DNA of 64,000 nucleotides, from NCBI RefSeq assembly GCF_003589595.1, contig NW_020654289.1, positions 1,049,076 through 1,113,075 of the forward strand, in the 5' to 3' direction. The stretch is from Hyposmocoma kahamanoa (taxonomy: Eukaryota > Arthropoda > Insecta > Lepidoptera > Cosmopterigidae). This document shows, in pieces, positions 52,601 through 59,194 of the stretch. Positions within the stretch are counted from its first letter, which is position 1, and each line of letters starts with the position of its first letter. The notes under the pieces are model-generated. The model had not been told where the DNA came from, made no database searches, and saw nothing but the letters and a program-made list of their open reading frames with translations. The position numbers and the translations under genes were made by a program.

Positions 52601-55600
52601 TACCTCAGGAACCGACTCAGTTAAGCGGTAGGCCTATAAATAAATATATTTAAAAAAAAAGCATTTCAATGTAAGCATTATCCAGAAAACAGTAAAGAGA
52701 TCTTGTAAATTTCCTTAATTCGTGAGTTACATTTGACTTGAAATTTTTTTATTACAGTCATAAACTTTTTATGGTTCCATTGTAGGTATGTATCAATTCC
52801 GTAATTTAACATTCTAATCGCGTACGATTCGCTATACGCGGCATCGTTAAGTTAGGCGCTTGAAACATTAAAAAGAAATTAAATATCACAGCGGCGTTGC
52901 ACCAAGACTCACTTATTTCTGCGTCATAACGTCATCGTCAACATACATACACATTTTAAGGCCTTCATGGTTATTTACTAAATTATTTTCATTATATACC
53001 TACATGTTTCCTATCACAGTACAGTAGCAGTGGGGCTCGTTCTGAAAGAGTTCGTTCGGGGAAGTACTGCTACCTTACCTATTTCTGCCGCCAAACAGTA
53101 ATGTGAACATTACTGCGTTCCGGTTTTGAAGGGTAAAGGTGCTAGTGAAATTACAGGCATATGCACAGAAAAAAAGGATTTCTGCTAATAAGAAAGAGCA
53201 ATTTCTCAAAGTATTTGCTAATTCTGAAAAATATTTATTAAAAATAATAAAATATTGCCATTACAAAAATACTGCTTATCTTTTTCTAATACAATTTTAC
53301 TCTTAACTTTATTCTAACTTTTAGACAAATACGTTCACTTCAAGATTTTATATCATTTCTAATCAATTAATTGGACATTACTTACATCAAGAAATTTTTA
53401 CCTCTTACATCAAATTTAAATAATCTTAAATGTATTCAAAATTTCTTGGGTGTATTTTAAGAAAATATATTCTTAAACAAAGAAATCAAACTACAATTGT
53501 AACAAGCACAACTTTACCATGCAATTAGTTCCATCACGCCACTGCTAGATGGCATTAGTTGTACTCTGAAACGCCCTATCGTTTTGTTAACTTCAATAGT
53601 ATAAGTCATCTCATATACTTTGAATTAGCAATTACCTGTAGCATTTATACGGCACTGAATGGTACTCAAGTATTTGAGAAGATCCAGTCCTATTTCAGTT
53701 ACTTTTTAAGATGTTTGGCACTTAACTGTGTGGTTTCACGCCGGTGAAGACGTACTGTTGGGTCCATAACCCTGTAAATTTACCCTTTTTGATATTAGAA
53801 AACGTAAATCTTCAGTCAATTAATCAAGTACCTCTCAATTTTTCATTCTCTTTATTCAAGTCAAAATCGGACATTTCTACTGTTGTGGGCAGGCGTGTAG
53901 CTTACCACCAAAGCACTTTGTTCGTCCCGTCACTTAATATTATAAATAAAAAAGTGTTATTTCTGTTTGCTTTCCCTATATTTCGAAACGGTTATGCGCT
54001 CTATCGCGGGTTGAGGGCAGCACAGCAACAACACAACAAATAAGGTATTTGTATTTCGGACTTTCAAGATATGGCAACTAACCTTTTTTTTAAAAAAAAA
54101 ATGTCAAATGCGCTGATTTTGTTTAGCAACAAATATGAAACTAAATGAGAATTAAAAAATTCAGTGTATAGGGGTTGTAGATCTCATTTTGCTGATTCCA
54201 GGTGTGTTAATAATTCAATTTCGCTTAAATGACTTTTGAATTGTTTAAACCTGAACTTAAGCGTGAAAAATACAGAGAGCGGGTGCGGGTCGGGCGCGAG
54301 TCGGGTCGGGTCGGGCGCGAGTCGGGTCGGGTCGGGACCGCGGTGGGTCTAATTCCGTGTATTTATAGTATAGAAGTGCATTGTGTAGATTACTTATTTA
54401 GTTTTTATATAAGTCCTTTATATTATATGGGCCCTAAGTTGCATGACTCAAATAAATACACGGGATTAAACCCGCCGCGGTCCCGACCCAACCCGCGTCC
54501 GACCAACACGCGCTCTTTGTGTTTTTTTTTTTTTTTTTTTTATTTATACCTGACAGGCAAATGACTCCACTCCACCTGTTTCACGCTTTATTGTGAAAGG
54601 ATTTAGATACTCGTAGTTCTTGGCAAATGTTGTATAGGCCTATAATTGGTGAACACATTTACATTGATACCATTGTTTGTATTATGATGTGAATAGTTCT
54701 GTTTTGCTGTTGTACCTTTTATATAAAAAAGAAACATAGATTACGTTATTTATGGTAAGTACGGCAGAGCAAACGACAGCTTTAAACATAAACATAACTG
54801 CCTACCCTCTTTCGCAGTCGACGATTACCTTCATCTTCGGTTACCCGTAGCGTTATCATTGTCACTCACTTTCTTCCGACAAACCTCACTCACTTTATTC
54901 TCACTCAATGTATCCACGAAAAGATATCATACCGTGGTAAGAAACCCGTGAACGTGAAAGAAAGTGATAACTCAATATGTGTCCCACTGCTGAGCACGGA
55001 TCTCCTCTAACGAGAGGTTTTAGTCCATAACAGACATAGTTGTGAACCTTCTTCGGCATGCAGGTTTTATCACAAATTTCCTTCACAATTATCGAGATTT
55101 ATAAAACAACACAAACGTACTTAACTTAGAAATTAATGTCATTGGTACATGACGTTATAGGGATACGAACCGTCGGCCTTTCTATTGAAAAGCAGCCGTT
55201 ATCCAGCTGGGCTCTTCTCTCTCTCATAACATAGTAAATCAAATAACATCGCATTCTTTTTCATTGTATGTTGCAAAAGCCTCCGTGGCCAAACGGTTAC
55301 CACGCTGGTCTGTCGCGCATAGGTCCCAAGTTCGATTTCCGGGCCGGGAGAAATATTTGTATGGCCTACATTTATTTCTCTCGTCAGTTTAGGTGTAATT
55401 GTGGTTGTCTATGTGTGTGTCGGTGACACCCTCGATACAGGGTTTCTCTACTGCGGGGCTTTGAGTGTGTACGCGATTGTACCAAACAATTTTATCATTT
55501 ATGAATCACGAAAAGTTTGTATTGAAAGTTCAATAAAACAATGCGGTTATAGTATTTTTATTTCGCTTATGTGATGCTTGATACTGTACATAGTTTGTTT

Positions 55601-58600
55601 ATAACTGCAAACACCGTATGTGAAATTACGAGACAGTAAGTGTCTATGTGTCATATGTACCTACATTATATGTATATTACATAAGAACAATTAAATGACT
55701 TCCGCTTGAGGTGTACGCCACTGAGAACAGCGTAAAGTAAAAATGGTAGCACGGTTGCTTCTCGATTGTGAGATCGATGTTTCGAGTTCCTGTGGTAGCA
55801 GTGGTGTAGGAGCACGTCATAGGATTGACTTTATAATAATAATGCACACACTCATAGCCCCGCACTAAGGAAACCCTGTATCGCAGGTGCCATGGACACA
55901 CACATAGACAACCACAAATTACACACAAAATCCCTAGAGAAATGATTGTAGGCCATATAAATATTTCTCCCAGCCTGGGAATCGAACCCGGAACTTCTGC
56001 ATGACAGTTCAATATGGTAACCGATCGACCACGAAAGCAGTTTGAACTTAATTTCTAAGTAACGATCATTCGTGAACGATGAAGGAAAAAACCTGCAAGT
56101 TCACAAGGTTCACAACCCTATTTGAAGTGAATAAATTAATTATTATTATTTTCAAACGTGTGAAATCGCTATCCATCGTACAATTAACGGCATATCAAGC
56201 CACACACTTGTGTTCGAATATCGCCTTAATAGTAACAGTACAAGATCCGACAACGTGTAGCCTGATATGCTGCCATCTGCAATTCAAGAGGCTGCCTAGT
56301 ACATAAATCGCCAAGTTTCCTTCAAAAGGGTACTCACTATTCAGCCTGGTCACTAGAGAGTCCACTGTCGGAACTGGAGCTGCTAAGTCCTTCGGGTTGT
56401 GAGCCATTGTCTGCGCAAAGGTTGAAGTCGGGCATTGACTCCTCGAGGAAGTTCAAGGAACCCTGCTCCAGGGAGAAGATGTTCTCCAGGAGGTCATCGG
56501 AGGCCGGCCAGGGGTCCGCCTAAAAGAGAAATAGTCTTTCAACACGAATTTGGACGCATGTATAGTAATCACTTACATCAGTTACAGCTTCGATTTTAAG
56601 TTAAAATTGTTCTGGTCATTCCTGTGGTATTTGTGTATTGTGTAATTGGTGTAAAGGTCTGACTAAATCAATTTATTATACAATCATAAAATCAACTTCT
56701 CGTATTAAAATCACACAGCATTATCTAAATGGATGTTTTTTTAGATAATATTCGTACATAAAAATAGTCATACTTATTTAATACCAGATAGTTAATAGCA
56801 GTAAAATTGTGATAGAAATATAGTAAATTTTAATATCCTAAATGAAAAGTTTCATTTATAACAGTAGAATAAGTTACCCGGAAGTAGTATCCCTTTGTAG
56901 ATAGCATAGTTTGTGAAGGACATACTGTACAATCAAAATAAAGGCCCTATACTTATAAGAATTTTAAAAATAAACATAAGGATGAGTAATGTTTAATTTT
57001 GTATACCATGAAATAAAGATATTCTAACACGCAAAATAGGCGCCTTGACGTCGAGTTGCGGACACCAGCCCGTTACACCAAGTACCAAGTAAAGATATTC
57101 TGAATTTTAATTGTCCAAATAACCAAAAAATAAACCCCATAACTAAAACTTATTTACATAATTGGCATTGCTAAATTTAAATATAACACCAAATTAAATA
57201 ATAATAAACAGATTAATTTTATCCAAAACTTATTTATATCAAACATTTCACTTCATGATGTCATCATTAAACAGAATCACCTTTGTTAATACAAAATAAA
57301 GCCAAATTACAACGACTTTATTGCTTTCTTGTGAAAGTTAATTAGCAATTAGGTAATCGCCTAAATTAGCAACTAATTTGTAACGAAAAATATTTAACGC
57401 CTTACTTAGAAAAGTGCATCTTATGCTTTTGCAATACAGGCTATTACTAAATGTGCTGTCAACCTGTAATACGATGATTAAAACATTGCTTAGCAAGATG
57501 ACTCATTTTACAATCTCTTGTTGCAGGGCAATGTCATCAGCGTTTTTTGTTTTCTTCTAGTGCAAAAAATATTATGTAGTTTGCACAATGTTAACTAAAA
57601 TCATTAACACTACTAAATTCTAATGGAATCACTTGTTAAAGTTCTCTTACTCCATTCCAAATAAATTGCTTTTTTATCAGAGATGATTTATGACAACTCA
57701 ACAAGGACAAAGTGGACTATCTATTTTCTGTTCTAAAAGGACACCTGGTAGCAGAAGTTATACATATAGATAGATTGGATAAATGCGCTTTTGAAGTTAT
57801 CGTCATTATTTAAAATCTCTGATAAATTTCCATTGCGACTAAGTACTAAATCTTCCAAAAGATTATTGTCCCATAAAAGTCTGAAATAGTACATAATAAA
57901 TTCTGATAATGCATTTCATCACAGTCTGTGAATTACGAAGTGAACTCACTTTCAAACTGGTACTTGAAGTGTAAGAGAAAGGAATGTTTCAGAAGCACTA
58001 CTCTCTTTTTTTATGTTCTGTAATATTACGTAAAATATATTCTTAATTCTTGATGAATAATGATGATAGAATATTGTTAATGCAGAAGTTTCATCATTAA
58101 ACAAAAACTTTCATCATAACTCTCCATTACAATCCATTGTAATCATGAAGTATTCGCAGATGCATAGGTAGTAAGTAGATGGAGATATTGTTTTATAAAT
58201 TAATATTTATCTTTTTTATTACCTGATAAAATAAATAGGACATTTATAAAGGTGATACAAACACTTGATATCTGAACAAGAACTACAAGATAAGAATTGT
58301 AAGTAAAGTATTACATCACACTGGAAGTCACAAATTAAAAGTTAGATAAATTAAAACAAAAATTTACCTCAAATAAAGACATTAGATCAAGTTTTTTATC
58401 CATGTTGGACACTTCACTATAGCATTGATTATACAACAATAACACTTATAACATTAGAAAATACACTTTGAATCTGCAAAAGTAAATTGGAATTTAGTTG
58501 AAACTTGAAGAACTTTTAGTAGACCATTCACTATCTCTTCGTAGTTCAATTTAAGAATTCACCGGTGGAAATTTAGATGGCATATGGCAGTCGCACCGAC

Positions 58601-59194
58601 CGCATGGTGCCTAGGTGGCAATCTATTATGTATATCGTCGCCGTGTTTACGATTGGAGTCCGGCGGCCGCGAGAACTAGCGCACTCAATACAACAATAAC
58701 CTCGTTACGGAAAACTGACGCACTAATTAGGACGTTAATTAAATCAGGAAAATAAGTGCAAATGTATATAATCGTAGGAGAGGCGTCGGCGAGCGAGCCA
58801 CGTTCGTACTGAAAACGAAATGAACGGATAACGGTAAAAGTGGGAGTGTAGCCCACGAAAGCTGCTTAACCAAGTTCAATTCACTCGCGCCAATCACTAT
58901 TACTTCTACGAGCGTCTGGCGCTTCACTCGCTTTGATCCGCAATTTGTTTACACTTATTTTTTAATCAGTCGTTTTCTACGGCCTCTACCTACGTCGCGG
59001 CTTTTAACATCTATCCACCAACCTTATCAATGGTTGATAACCCGGTATCTTTACGTCGAATACGATTTAATACTAACCATCAAACTATCTTGCTGGAAGC
59101 TGTCCACATTCAAATTAACATTCTCCAATTCCTGGTCATTTCTTGTGAGATACTCCAAGATCCTGTTCACATTGTCTTCGTATTCATGAGTCAT
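22185..59194 (-). CDS. CREB3L: CREB3/CREB3L (Luman/OASIS)-type membrane-anchored bZIP transcription factor, complete
   Basis: Predicted role: an ER-anchored transcription factor released by Golgi site-1/site-2 proteolysis, which then drives secretory-pathway and ER-stress genes (family knowledge). Eight coding exons join in frame: 59194-59078, 56519-56338, 46199-45979, 39648-39205, 33353-33089, 32972-32873, 24817-24613 and 22681-22185 (2031 nt, 676 aa). An alternative first exon at 58403-58368 gives 649 aa. Order in the 676-aa form: acidic N-terminus; DSGLSS at 90-95; GRKRR at 177-181; ATB domain about 346-375; basic region 379-402 with N389-x7-R397-x9-L407; zipper L407, C414, L421, L428, L435, L442; eight Gly; TM about 468-482 ([12 protein letters not shown]); RALL at 505-508; lumenal tail with NIT (N660) and NST (N670). 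Fly CrebA, as I remember it, ends without a TM segment, so this fits the TM-bearing CREB3 type better. The exact orthologue is unsettled. Confidence 0.92.
23073..23360 (-). mobile_element. retroposon family B copy plus inverted piece
   Basis: A nearly complete reverse copy (TATAATACCAAGTGACGGAA ... TGCTTCGCAGCGGAAATAGG). At its right end (about 23330-23355) there is a short piece of the same family in the opposite orientation (AGGCGTGTCGCTTACCACCA). Confidence 0.65.
24613..24817 (-). CDS. CREB3L: CREB3-like exon 7: polyglycine, transmembrane helix and S1P-like site
   Basis: A 205-nt exon in a GC-rich island (acceptor gttcgcag, donor CAGCC|gtgagt). Order: SVLTGCSAA, eight Gly from a (GGC)n run, KAAPPATC, the hydrophobic helix [13 protein letters not shown], a Pro-rich linker, then RALL. 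The TC-x2-VLLLS-x-AL pattern is the membrane segment typical of CREB3 proteins. RALL, about 23 residues past the helix, fits the site-1 protease RxLL consensus. A + strand ORF covering 24514-24858 is the shadow of this exon. Confidence 0.9.
24976..25170 (-). mobile_element. SINE family A copy
   Basis: Reverse copy with tail CACACACACTCGTAGCCCCG, body and box B (GGGAATCGAACCC in complement). The extreme head is diverged. It lies 160 bp upstream of the TM exon acceptor of the CREB3-like gene. Confidence 0.85.
25321..25420 (-). mobile_element. tiny retroposon, copy 1, with 13-bp target duplications
   Basis: TAATATTATAGTC at 25321-25333 is repeated exactly at 25408-25420. Between them are 74 nt that, in minus sense, start CTTGGTACTTGGTGCAACGG and end GCGTGTAATAATAATAT, an (AAT)n-like tail. 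Partner copy at 57014-57101. Confidence 0.7.
26138..26385 (-). mobile_element. SINE family C (LINE-tail type)
   Basis: In reverse: tail GTCCCACTGCTGGGCACGGG at the left, tRNA-like head with GGGATTTGAACCC and ACTTGAGAGGCGGTAGGTCG at the right. About 245 bp. Other copies at 32540, 36590, 43520 and 54970. Confidence 0.7.
26656..26864 (-). mobile_element. SINE family A, near full length
   Basis: Reverse copy from ATAATAATAACGCACACAC to GGCCACCGGGGCAG. Box B complement GGGAATCGAACC and box A complement CCGTTCGGCCA are intact, so pol III promoter elements remain recognisable. Confidence 0.88.
27365..27800. repeat. dispersed repeat family R, copy 1
   Basis: It shares ACTAACGAGA, GTTTGTAATTTTTACCGCC, ATAATTTATTTCTTGTATGA, TTCTTCCATAGAT and a distal segment with 62165-62800. 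That second copy is interrupted by a family B retroposon. No coding capacity seen. Confidence 0.6.
28296..28440 (+). mobile_element. SINE family D copy
   Basis: tRNA-like head TTCGGTGGCACAGTGATTAA and box B-like AAGATTCGATCCCTG, then AGTACAGGAAATTCCCTAGA. Related copies at 34840, 43195 and 60917. Confidence 0.65.
28680..29260. repeat. diverged tandem repeat region rich in ATGGCG/GGCGGCCAT motifs
   Basis: Two to three diverged units of about 150 bp each carry ATGGCGAAAAA, then a GACTCCTAAAG-like stretch, then GCCAATTTTCAGC. ATGGCGGCCAT-type blocks border it. I see no ORF. It appears to be a decayed transposable element of unknown class. Confidence 0.45.
29775..30163 (+). mobile_element. RTE-like LINE, 3' end fragment
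   Basis: Reads [20 protein letters not shown], then [16 protein letters not shown], a TGA stop at 30014, then in frame [13 protein letters not shown] and [11 protein letters not shown]. This is the C-terminal end of a non-LTR reverse transcriptase ORF of RTE type. The internal stop and 5' truncation mark it as dead. The 3' end GCCCAGCAGTGGGACAGTAT is shared with SINE family C. Confidence 0.75.
32540..32815 (-). mobile_element. SINE family C copy
   Basis: Reverse copy ending in a tRNA-like head (GAATTTGAACCGACGCCCTC; AGAAGCAATTGCTCTTCCAC; TGGGTTACCA). It lies about 60 bp from the donor side of the leucine-zipper exon of the CREB3-like gene. Confidence 0.6.
32873..32972 (-). CDS. CREB3L: CREB3-like exon 6: leucine zipper
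   Basis: A 100-nt exon (acceptor ttttag, donor TTACAG|gtattt) encoding [20 protein letters not shown] and [13 protein letters not shown]. Leucines fall every seven residues from L407 (L421, L428, L435, L442), with Cys replacing Leu at the second heptad position. It is too short to show up as an ORF, but phase 2 in and phase 0 out agree with both neighbours. Confidence 0.93.
33089..33353 (-). CDS. CREB3L: CREB3-like exon 5: ATB domain and bZIP basic region
   Basis: A 265-nt exon (acceptor ctttcag, donor GACAG|gttagt). An acidic run [12 protein letters not shown] leads into [17 protein letters not shown] and [19 protein letters not shown] (the ATB box found only in the CREB3 family). The basic region [20 protein letters not shown] follows, then YVDGLEDR. 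Asn389 and Arg397 are the expected DNA contacts of the N-x7-R signature. This exon fixes the family identity. Confidence 0.97.
33937..34222. mobile_element. hAT-type MITE, copy 2 (286 bp)
   Basis: Same 286-bp length and inverted ends as the copy at 3296-3581, same orientation, flanked by a perfect 8-bp duplication GTAATGTA (33929-33936 and 34223-34230). It lies in the intron upstream of the bZIP exon of the CREB3-like gene. Confidence 0.93.
34840..35060 (+). mobile_element. SINE family D-like copy
   Basis: Contains AGTGGCCAAACGGATTGCAC (box A-like), CCCGGATTCAATTTCCGG (box B-like), then CATGATACAGGGATTCAACT and TGAGACCAGGTAATTGTGTA. The last part matches the end of the copy at 60917 (GAGACCAGGCAATT). 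Confidence 0.55.
35892..36130 (-). mobile_element. retroposon family B copy
   Basis: Reverse copy with TGATGGTAAGTTACACGCCT, TTTAAATCGCAAAGATCTGA and GTTTGCAGAAATAGGTAAGG. Part of the middle is missing. Confidence 0.6.
36590..36720 (-). mobile_element. SINE family C fragment
   Basis: Tail portion only: ACGTCCCACTTATGGGCACG, GGAGATGGTTT, CGTTATCCAAAGGCTGTGAA. The head is missing. Confidence 0.5.
36905..37100 (+). mobile_element. SINE family A copy, head truncated
   Basis: + copy starting within the head (CATGCTGGACTGCCACGCAG), with box B-like GGGTTCCATTCCC, and ending CTAGTGCGGGGCTATGAGTG and ATTATTATT. Confidence 0.8.
37414..37631 (-). mobile_element. SINE family A, full length
   Basis: Reverse copy from (AAT)n and ACGCACACACTCAACATAGC to GTTCGGCCACGGAGGCAG. 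Intact A and B boxes in complement. About 320 bp to the right of the + copy at 36905-37100. Confidence 0.9.
38690..39045 (-). mobile_element. Jockey/CR1-like LINE reverse transcriptase fragment, frameshifted
   Basis: Minus-strand translation shows [20 protein letters not shown] and [12 protein letters not shown]. After a frame change near 38840 it shows [20 protein letters not shown] and then a CVMFADD catalytic motif. These are the fingers/palm motifs of a non-LTR reverse transcriptase. Truncated at both ends, so dead. It lies in the intron following exon 4 of the CREB3-like gene. Confidence 0.8.
39205..39648 (-). CDS. CREB3L: CREB3-like exon 4: basic patch plus Val/Gln/Pro-rich linker
   Basis: A 444-nt exon (acceptor attttag, donor TGCG|gtgagt). 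It starts with [11 protein letters not shown], a plausible nuclear localisation signal, and continues as a low-complexity Val/Gln/Lys/Pro linker of the kind seen between activation domain and bZIP in CREB factors. An ORF starting with GTG covers most of it, but the exon truly begins 44 nt upstream at the acceptor. A LINE reverse-transcriptase fragment lies about 160 bp past the donor. Confidence 0.9.
40397..40549. mobile_element. Harbinger-like MITE (153 bp) with TAA duplication
   Basis: Long inverted ends (TGCTCTGGTCACACAGAGGA left; complement of the right end TGCTCTGGCCACATAGAGGC), continuing to about 33 bp with few mismatches. Flanked by TAA at 40394-40396 and 40550-40552. TWA duplications are typical of PIF/Harbinger. 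A second, left-end-only relative begins near 40906. Confidence 0.75.
40600..40880. repeat. two diverged tandem units with GACTTATTTCAATAAAT
   Basis: The motif GACTTATTTCAATAAAT and a GAGTCGCGG-CGCT / GTCGCTTATTGGAAAA-type pattern recur in two units of roughly 150 bp, with partly inverted copies (TTCCAGTAAGCGAC against GTCGCTTATTGGAA). It lies between the Harbinger-like MITE and its partial relative. Confidence 0.45.
41078..41287 (-). mobile_element. SINE family A, full length
   Basis: Reverse copy, ATAACGCACACACCCAACGT to GTTCGGCCACGGAGGCAA, with well preserved A and B boxes. Confidence 0.88.
42571..42645 (+). repeat. TATCGAGTTCTTAGG hairpin-family fragment
   Basis: TATCGAGTTCTTAGGTGTTC, then GGAAATGAAACTATTTTTCC and CGCGTATATTTGTTTTTTCA. 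Only the left half of the hairpin at 59546-59712 is present. Confidence 0.6.
43195..43350 (+). mobile_element. SINE family D fragment
   Basis: Box B-like GGTTTCGATTCCCAG, then ATAGTACAGGAAATTGCCTA. Head missing. Confidence 0.5.
43520..43735 (+). mobile_element. SINE family C copy with LINE-like 3' tail
   Basis: tRNA-like head (GTGGCAGCATGGTCTACCGC; box B-like GGGTTCTAATCC), then a body and tail CTGCCCAGCAGTGGGACTAT with ATAGGCT. The tail matches the 3' end of the RTE-like LINE fragment at 30130-30160. Confidence 0.7.
44298..44560 (+). mobile_element. retroposon family B copy
   Basis: TTACCTATTTCTGCCGCCAA, CAGTAACGCTCACGTTACTG, GGGTGACGGATGCAGGGGCA, and an A-run at about 44542. Immediately followed by a LINE ORF tail. 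Confidence 0.7.
44563..44850 (+). mobile_element. LINE (Jockey/CR1-like) C-terminal ORF fragment and 3' UTR
   Basis: Reads [20 protein letters not shown], then [10 protein letters not shown] and a stop. The SFLPR-x-IRLWN-x-LP string is typical of the C-terminus of Jockey/CR1-type LINE ORF2 tails. The 5' part is missing and downstream stops show decay. Confidence 0.65.
45979..46199 (-). CDS. CREB3L: CREB3-like exon 3: acidic/Gln region
   Basis: A 221-nt exon (acceptor ctttgtag, donor ACTG|gtaagt) reading [15 protein letters not shown] and then two acidic stretches ([31 protein letters not shown]). Phase 2 in and phase 1 out match both neighbours. No named domain; presumably part of the activation region. 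Confidence 0.88.
47178..47390 (+). mobile_element. SINE family A, full length
   Basis: GCCTCCGTGGCCGAACGATT (box A TGGCCGAACGA) to CTAGTGCGGGGCTATGAGTG plus TTATTATT. Box B is degenerate (GGTATCGATCACC). 510 bp before another + copy at 47901. Confidence 0.9.
47901..48122 (+). mobile_element. SINE family A, best-preserved copy
   Basis: Head GCCTCCGTGGCCGAACGGTT with a consensus-quality box A (TGGCCGAACGG) and perfect box B (GGTTCGATTCC), a body with TTTGTGGTTGTCTATGTGTG, and the tail (ATT)n then (AAT)n. It serves as the reference copy for this window. Confidence 0.93.
48130..48195. repeat. 66-bp inverted-repeat element next to SINE A tail
   Basis: 19-bp arms (AAGATCGAACACACAGAAA and its complement, one mismatch) at 48130-48148 and 48177-48195. 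A larger relative with a tRNA-like insert appears at 51810-51960. Confidence 0.6.
48741..48985 (+). mobile_element. retroposon family B copy
   Basis: TATTTCTGCCGCCAAGCAGT, TCAGGGTGACGGGCGCAGTG, TTTGCAATTTAAAGGTCTGA, then CGTCTCGTCACTTGATAAGA and an A-run at about 48985. Nearly full length. Confidence 0.7.
51082..51300 (+). mobile_element. retroposon family B copy
   Basis: GGTTTTGAAGAGTAAGTGTG, GTCTCAGGGAGATGGGCGCA, CGTCCCATCATTTGATATAA, then an A-run. The 5' third is missing. Confidence 0.65.
51810..51960 (-). mobile_element. tRNA-like element inside a TACAAGATCGAAC inverted repeat
   Basis: In minus sense: box A-like TGACTTAGTTAGTGCAG and perfect box B GGTTCGAATCC with a T-stem that pairs (GTCGG/CCGGC). 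The acceptor strands do not pair, so it is not a functional tRNA gene. The outer sequence (GAACGCTCAGAAAAAAT; TTTCTATGTG) resembles the small inverted repeat at 48130-48195. Confidence 0.5.
52321..52380 (+). repeat. TATCGAGTTCTTAGG hairpin-family fragment
   Basis: Left 58 bases of the family, nearly identical to 59546-59605, then unrelated sequence after TTTTTCCG. Confidence 0.6.
53040..53945 (+). mobile_element. retroposon family B copy split by about 715 bp of other sequence
   Basis: The 5' part is at 53040-53166 (GAAAGAGTTCGTTCGGGGAA ... GAAATTACAGGCATATG) and the 3' part at 53881-53950 (GTTGTGGGCAGGCGTGTAGC ... CGTCCCGTCACTTAATATTA). The intervening segment has no ORF and no clear terminal repeats. 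Confidence 0.55.
54276..54516. repeat. GC-rich 241-bp inverted repeat (hairpin MITE-like)
   Basis: Arms of about 65 bp begin AGAGCGGGTGCGGGTCGG, and the opposite strand of the right end begins AGAGCGCGTGTTGGTCGG. Both include GTCGGGACCGCGG and a CCGTGTATTTAT-like inner edge. The left arm holds two tandem copies of a 21-bp unit (GTCGGGCGCGAGTCGGGTCGG, shown once). The middle is AT-rich. Confidence 0.7.
54970..55215 (-). mobile_element. SINE family C copy
   Basis: Reverse copy with tail GTGTCCCACTGCTGAGCACG, GAACCTTCTTCGGCATGCAG and a degenerate tRNA-like head ending CAGCCGTTATCCAGCTGGGC. Confidence 0.6.
55279..55475 (+). mobile_element. SINE family A copy
   Basis: GCCTCCGTGGCCAAACGGTT to CTGCGGGGCTTTGAGTGTGT, with one-base changes in box B (AGTTCGATTTCC). 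Confidence 0.87.
55832..56041 (-). mobile_element. SINE family A copy
   Basis: Reverse copy, (ATA)n plus GCACACACTCATAGCCCCGC to CGATCGACCACGAAAGCAG. Opposite in orientation to the copy 360 bp to its left. Confidence 0.87.
56338..56519 (-). CDS. CREB3L: CREB3-like exon 2: acidic activation region and DSGLSS
   Basis: A 182-nt exon (acceptor cttttag, donor GAATA|gtgagt). It encodes [20 protein letters not shown], which has the aromatic/acidic/leucine pattern of an activation domain. It also encodes [18 protein letters not shown] fits a beta-TrCP phosphodegron (DSGxxS), and CREB3-family proteins carry a similar DSGISED-like element near the N-terminus. The final Tyr codon is split. Confidence 0.9.
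57014..57101 (-). mobile_element. tiny retroposon, copy 2, with 12-bp target duplications
   Basis: TAAAGATATTCT at 57014-57025 is repeated at 57090-57101. The 64 nt between are about 90% identical to copy 1 (six mismatches in 63 by eye). It lies between exons 1 and 2 of the CREB3-like gene. Confidence 0.7.
58368..58403 (-). CDS. CREB3L: CREB3-like alternative first coding exon, isoform B
   Basis: ATG at 58403-58401 opens 12 codons, [12 protein letters not shown], and ends phase 0 at donor GAG|gtaaat, so it joins the exon starting ADPWPASDD. An in-frame TAA lies 48 nt upstream of the ATG, which supports this start. The GC-richer stretch 58560-58960 just upstream would fit a second promoter. 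Which start is dominant cannot be told from sequence. Confidence 0.7.
59078..59194 (-). CDS. CREB3L: CREB3-like first coding exon, isoform A
   Basis: ATG at 59194-59192 opens 39 codons ([20 protein letters not shown]..., ending QQDSLM) and ends phase 0 at donor ATG|gttagt. It cannot splice into the 58403 exon through that exon's visible acceptor (ttttgcag, before 58472), because the joined frame meets TAA. It fits the 56519 exon directly. A CCAAT box and a CRE lie 190-230 bp upstream. Confidence 0.75.

Noticed and set aside
54229..54564. 111-codon + ORF with [13 protein letters not shown] repeats
   Set aside because: It is a translation of the GC-rich hairpin repeat and its 21-bp tandem unit, followed by a poly-T run.
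55677..56012. 111-codon minus ORF
   Set aside because: Mostly the open frame through a SINE A copy. The same [14 protein letters not shown] string appears wherever SINE A is read in this frame.
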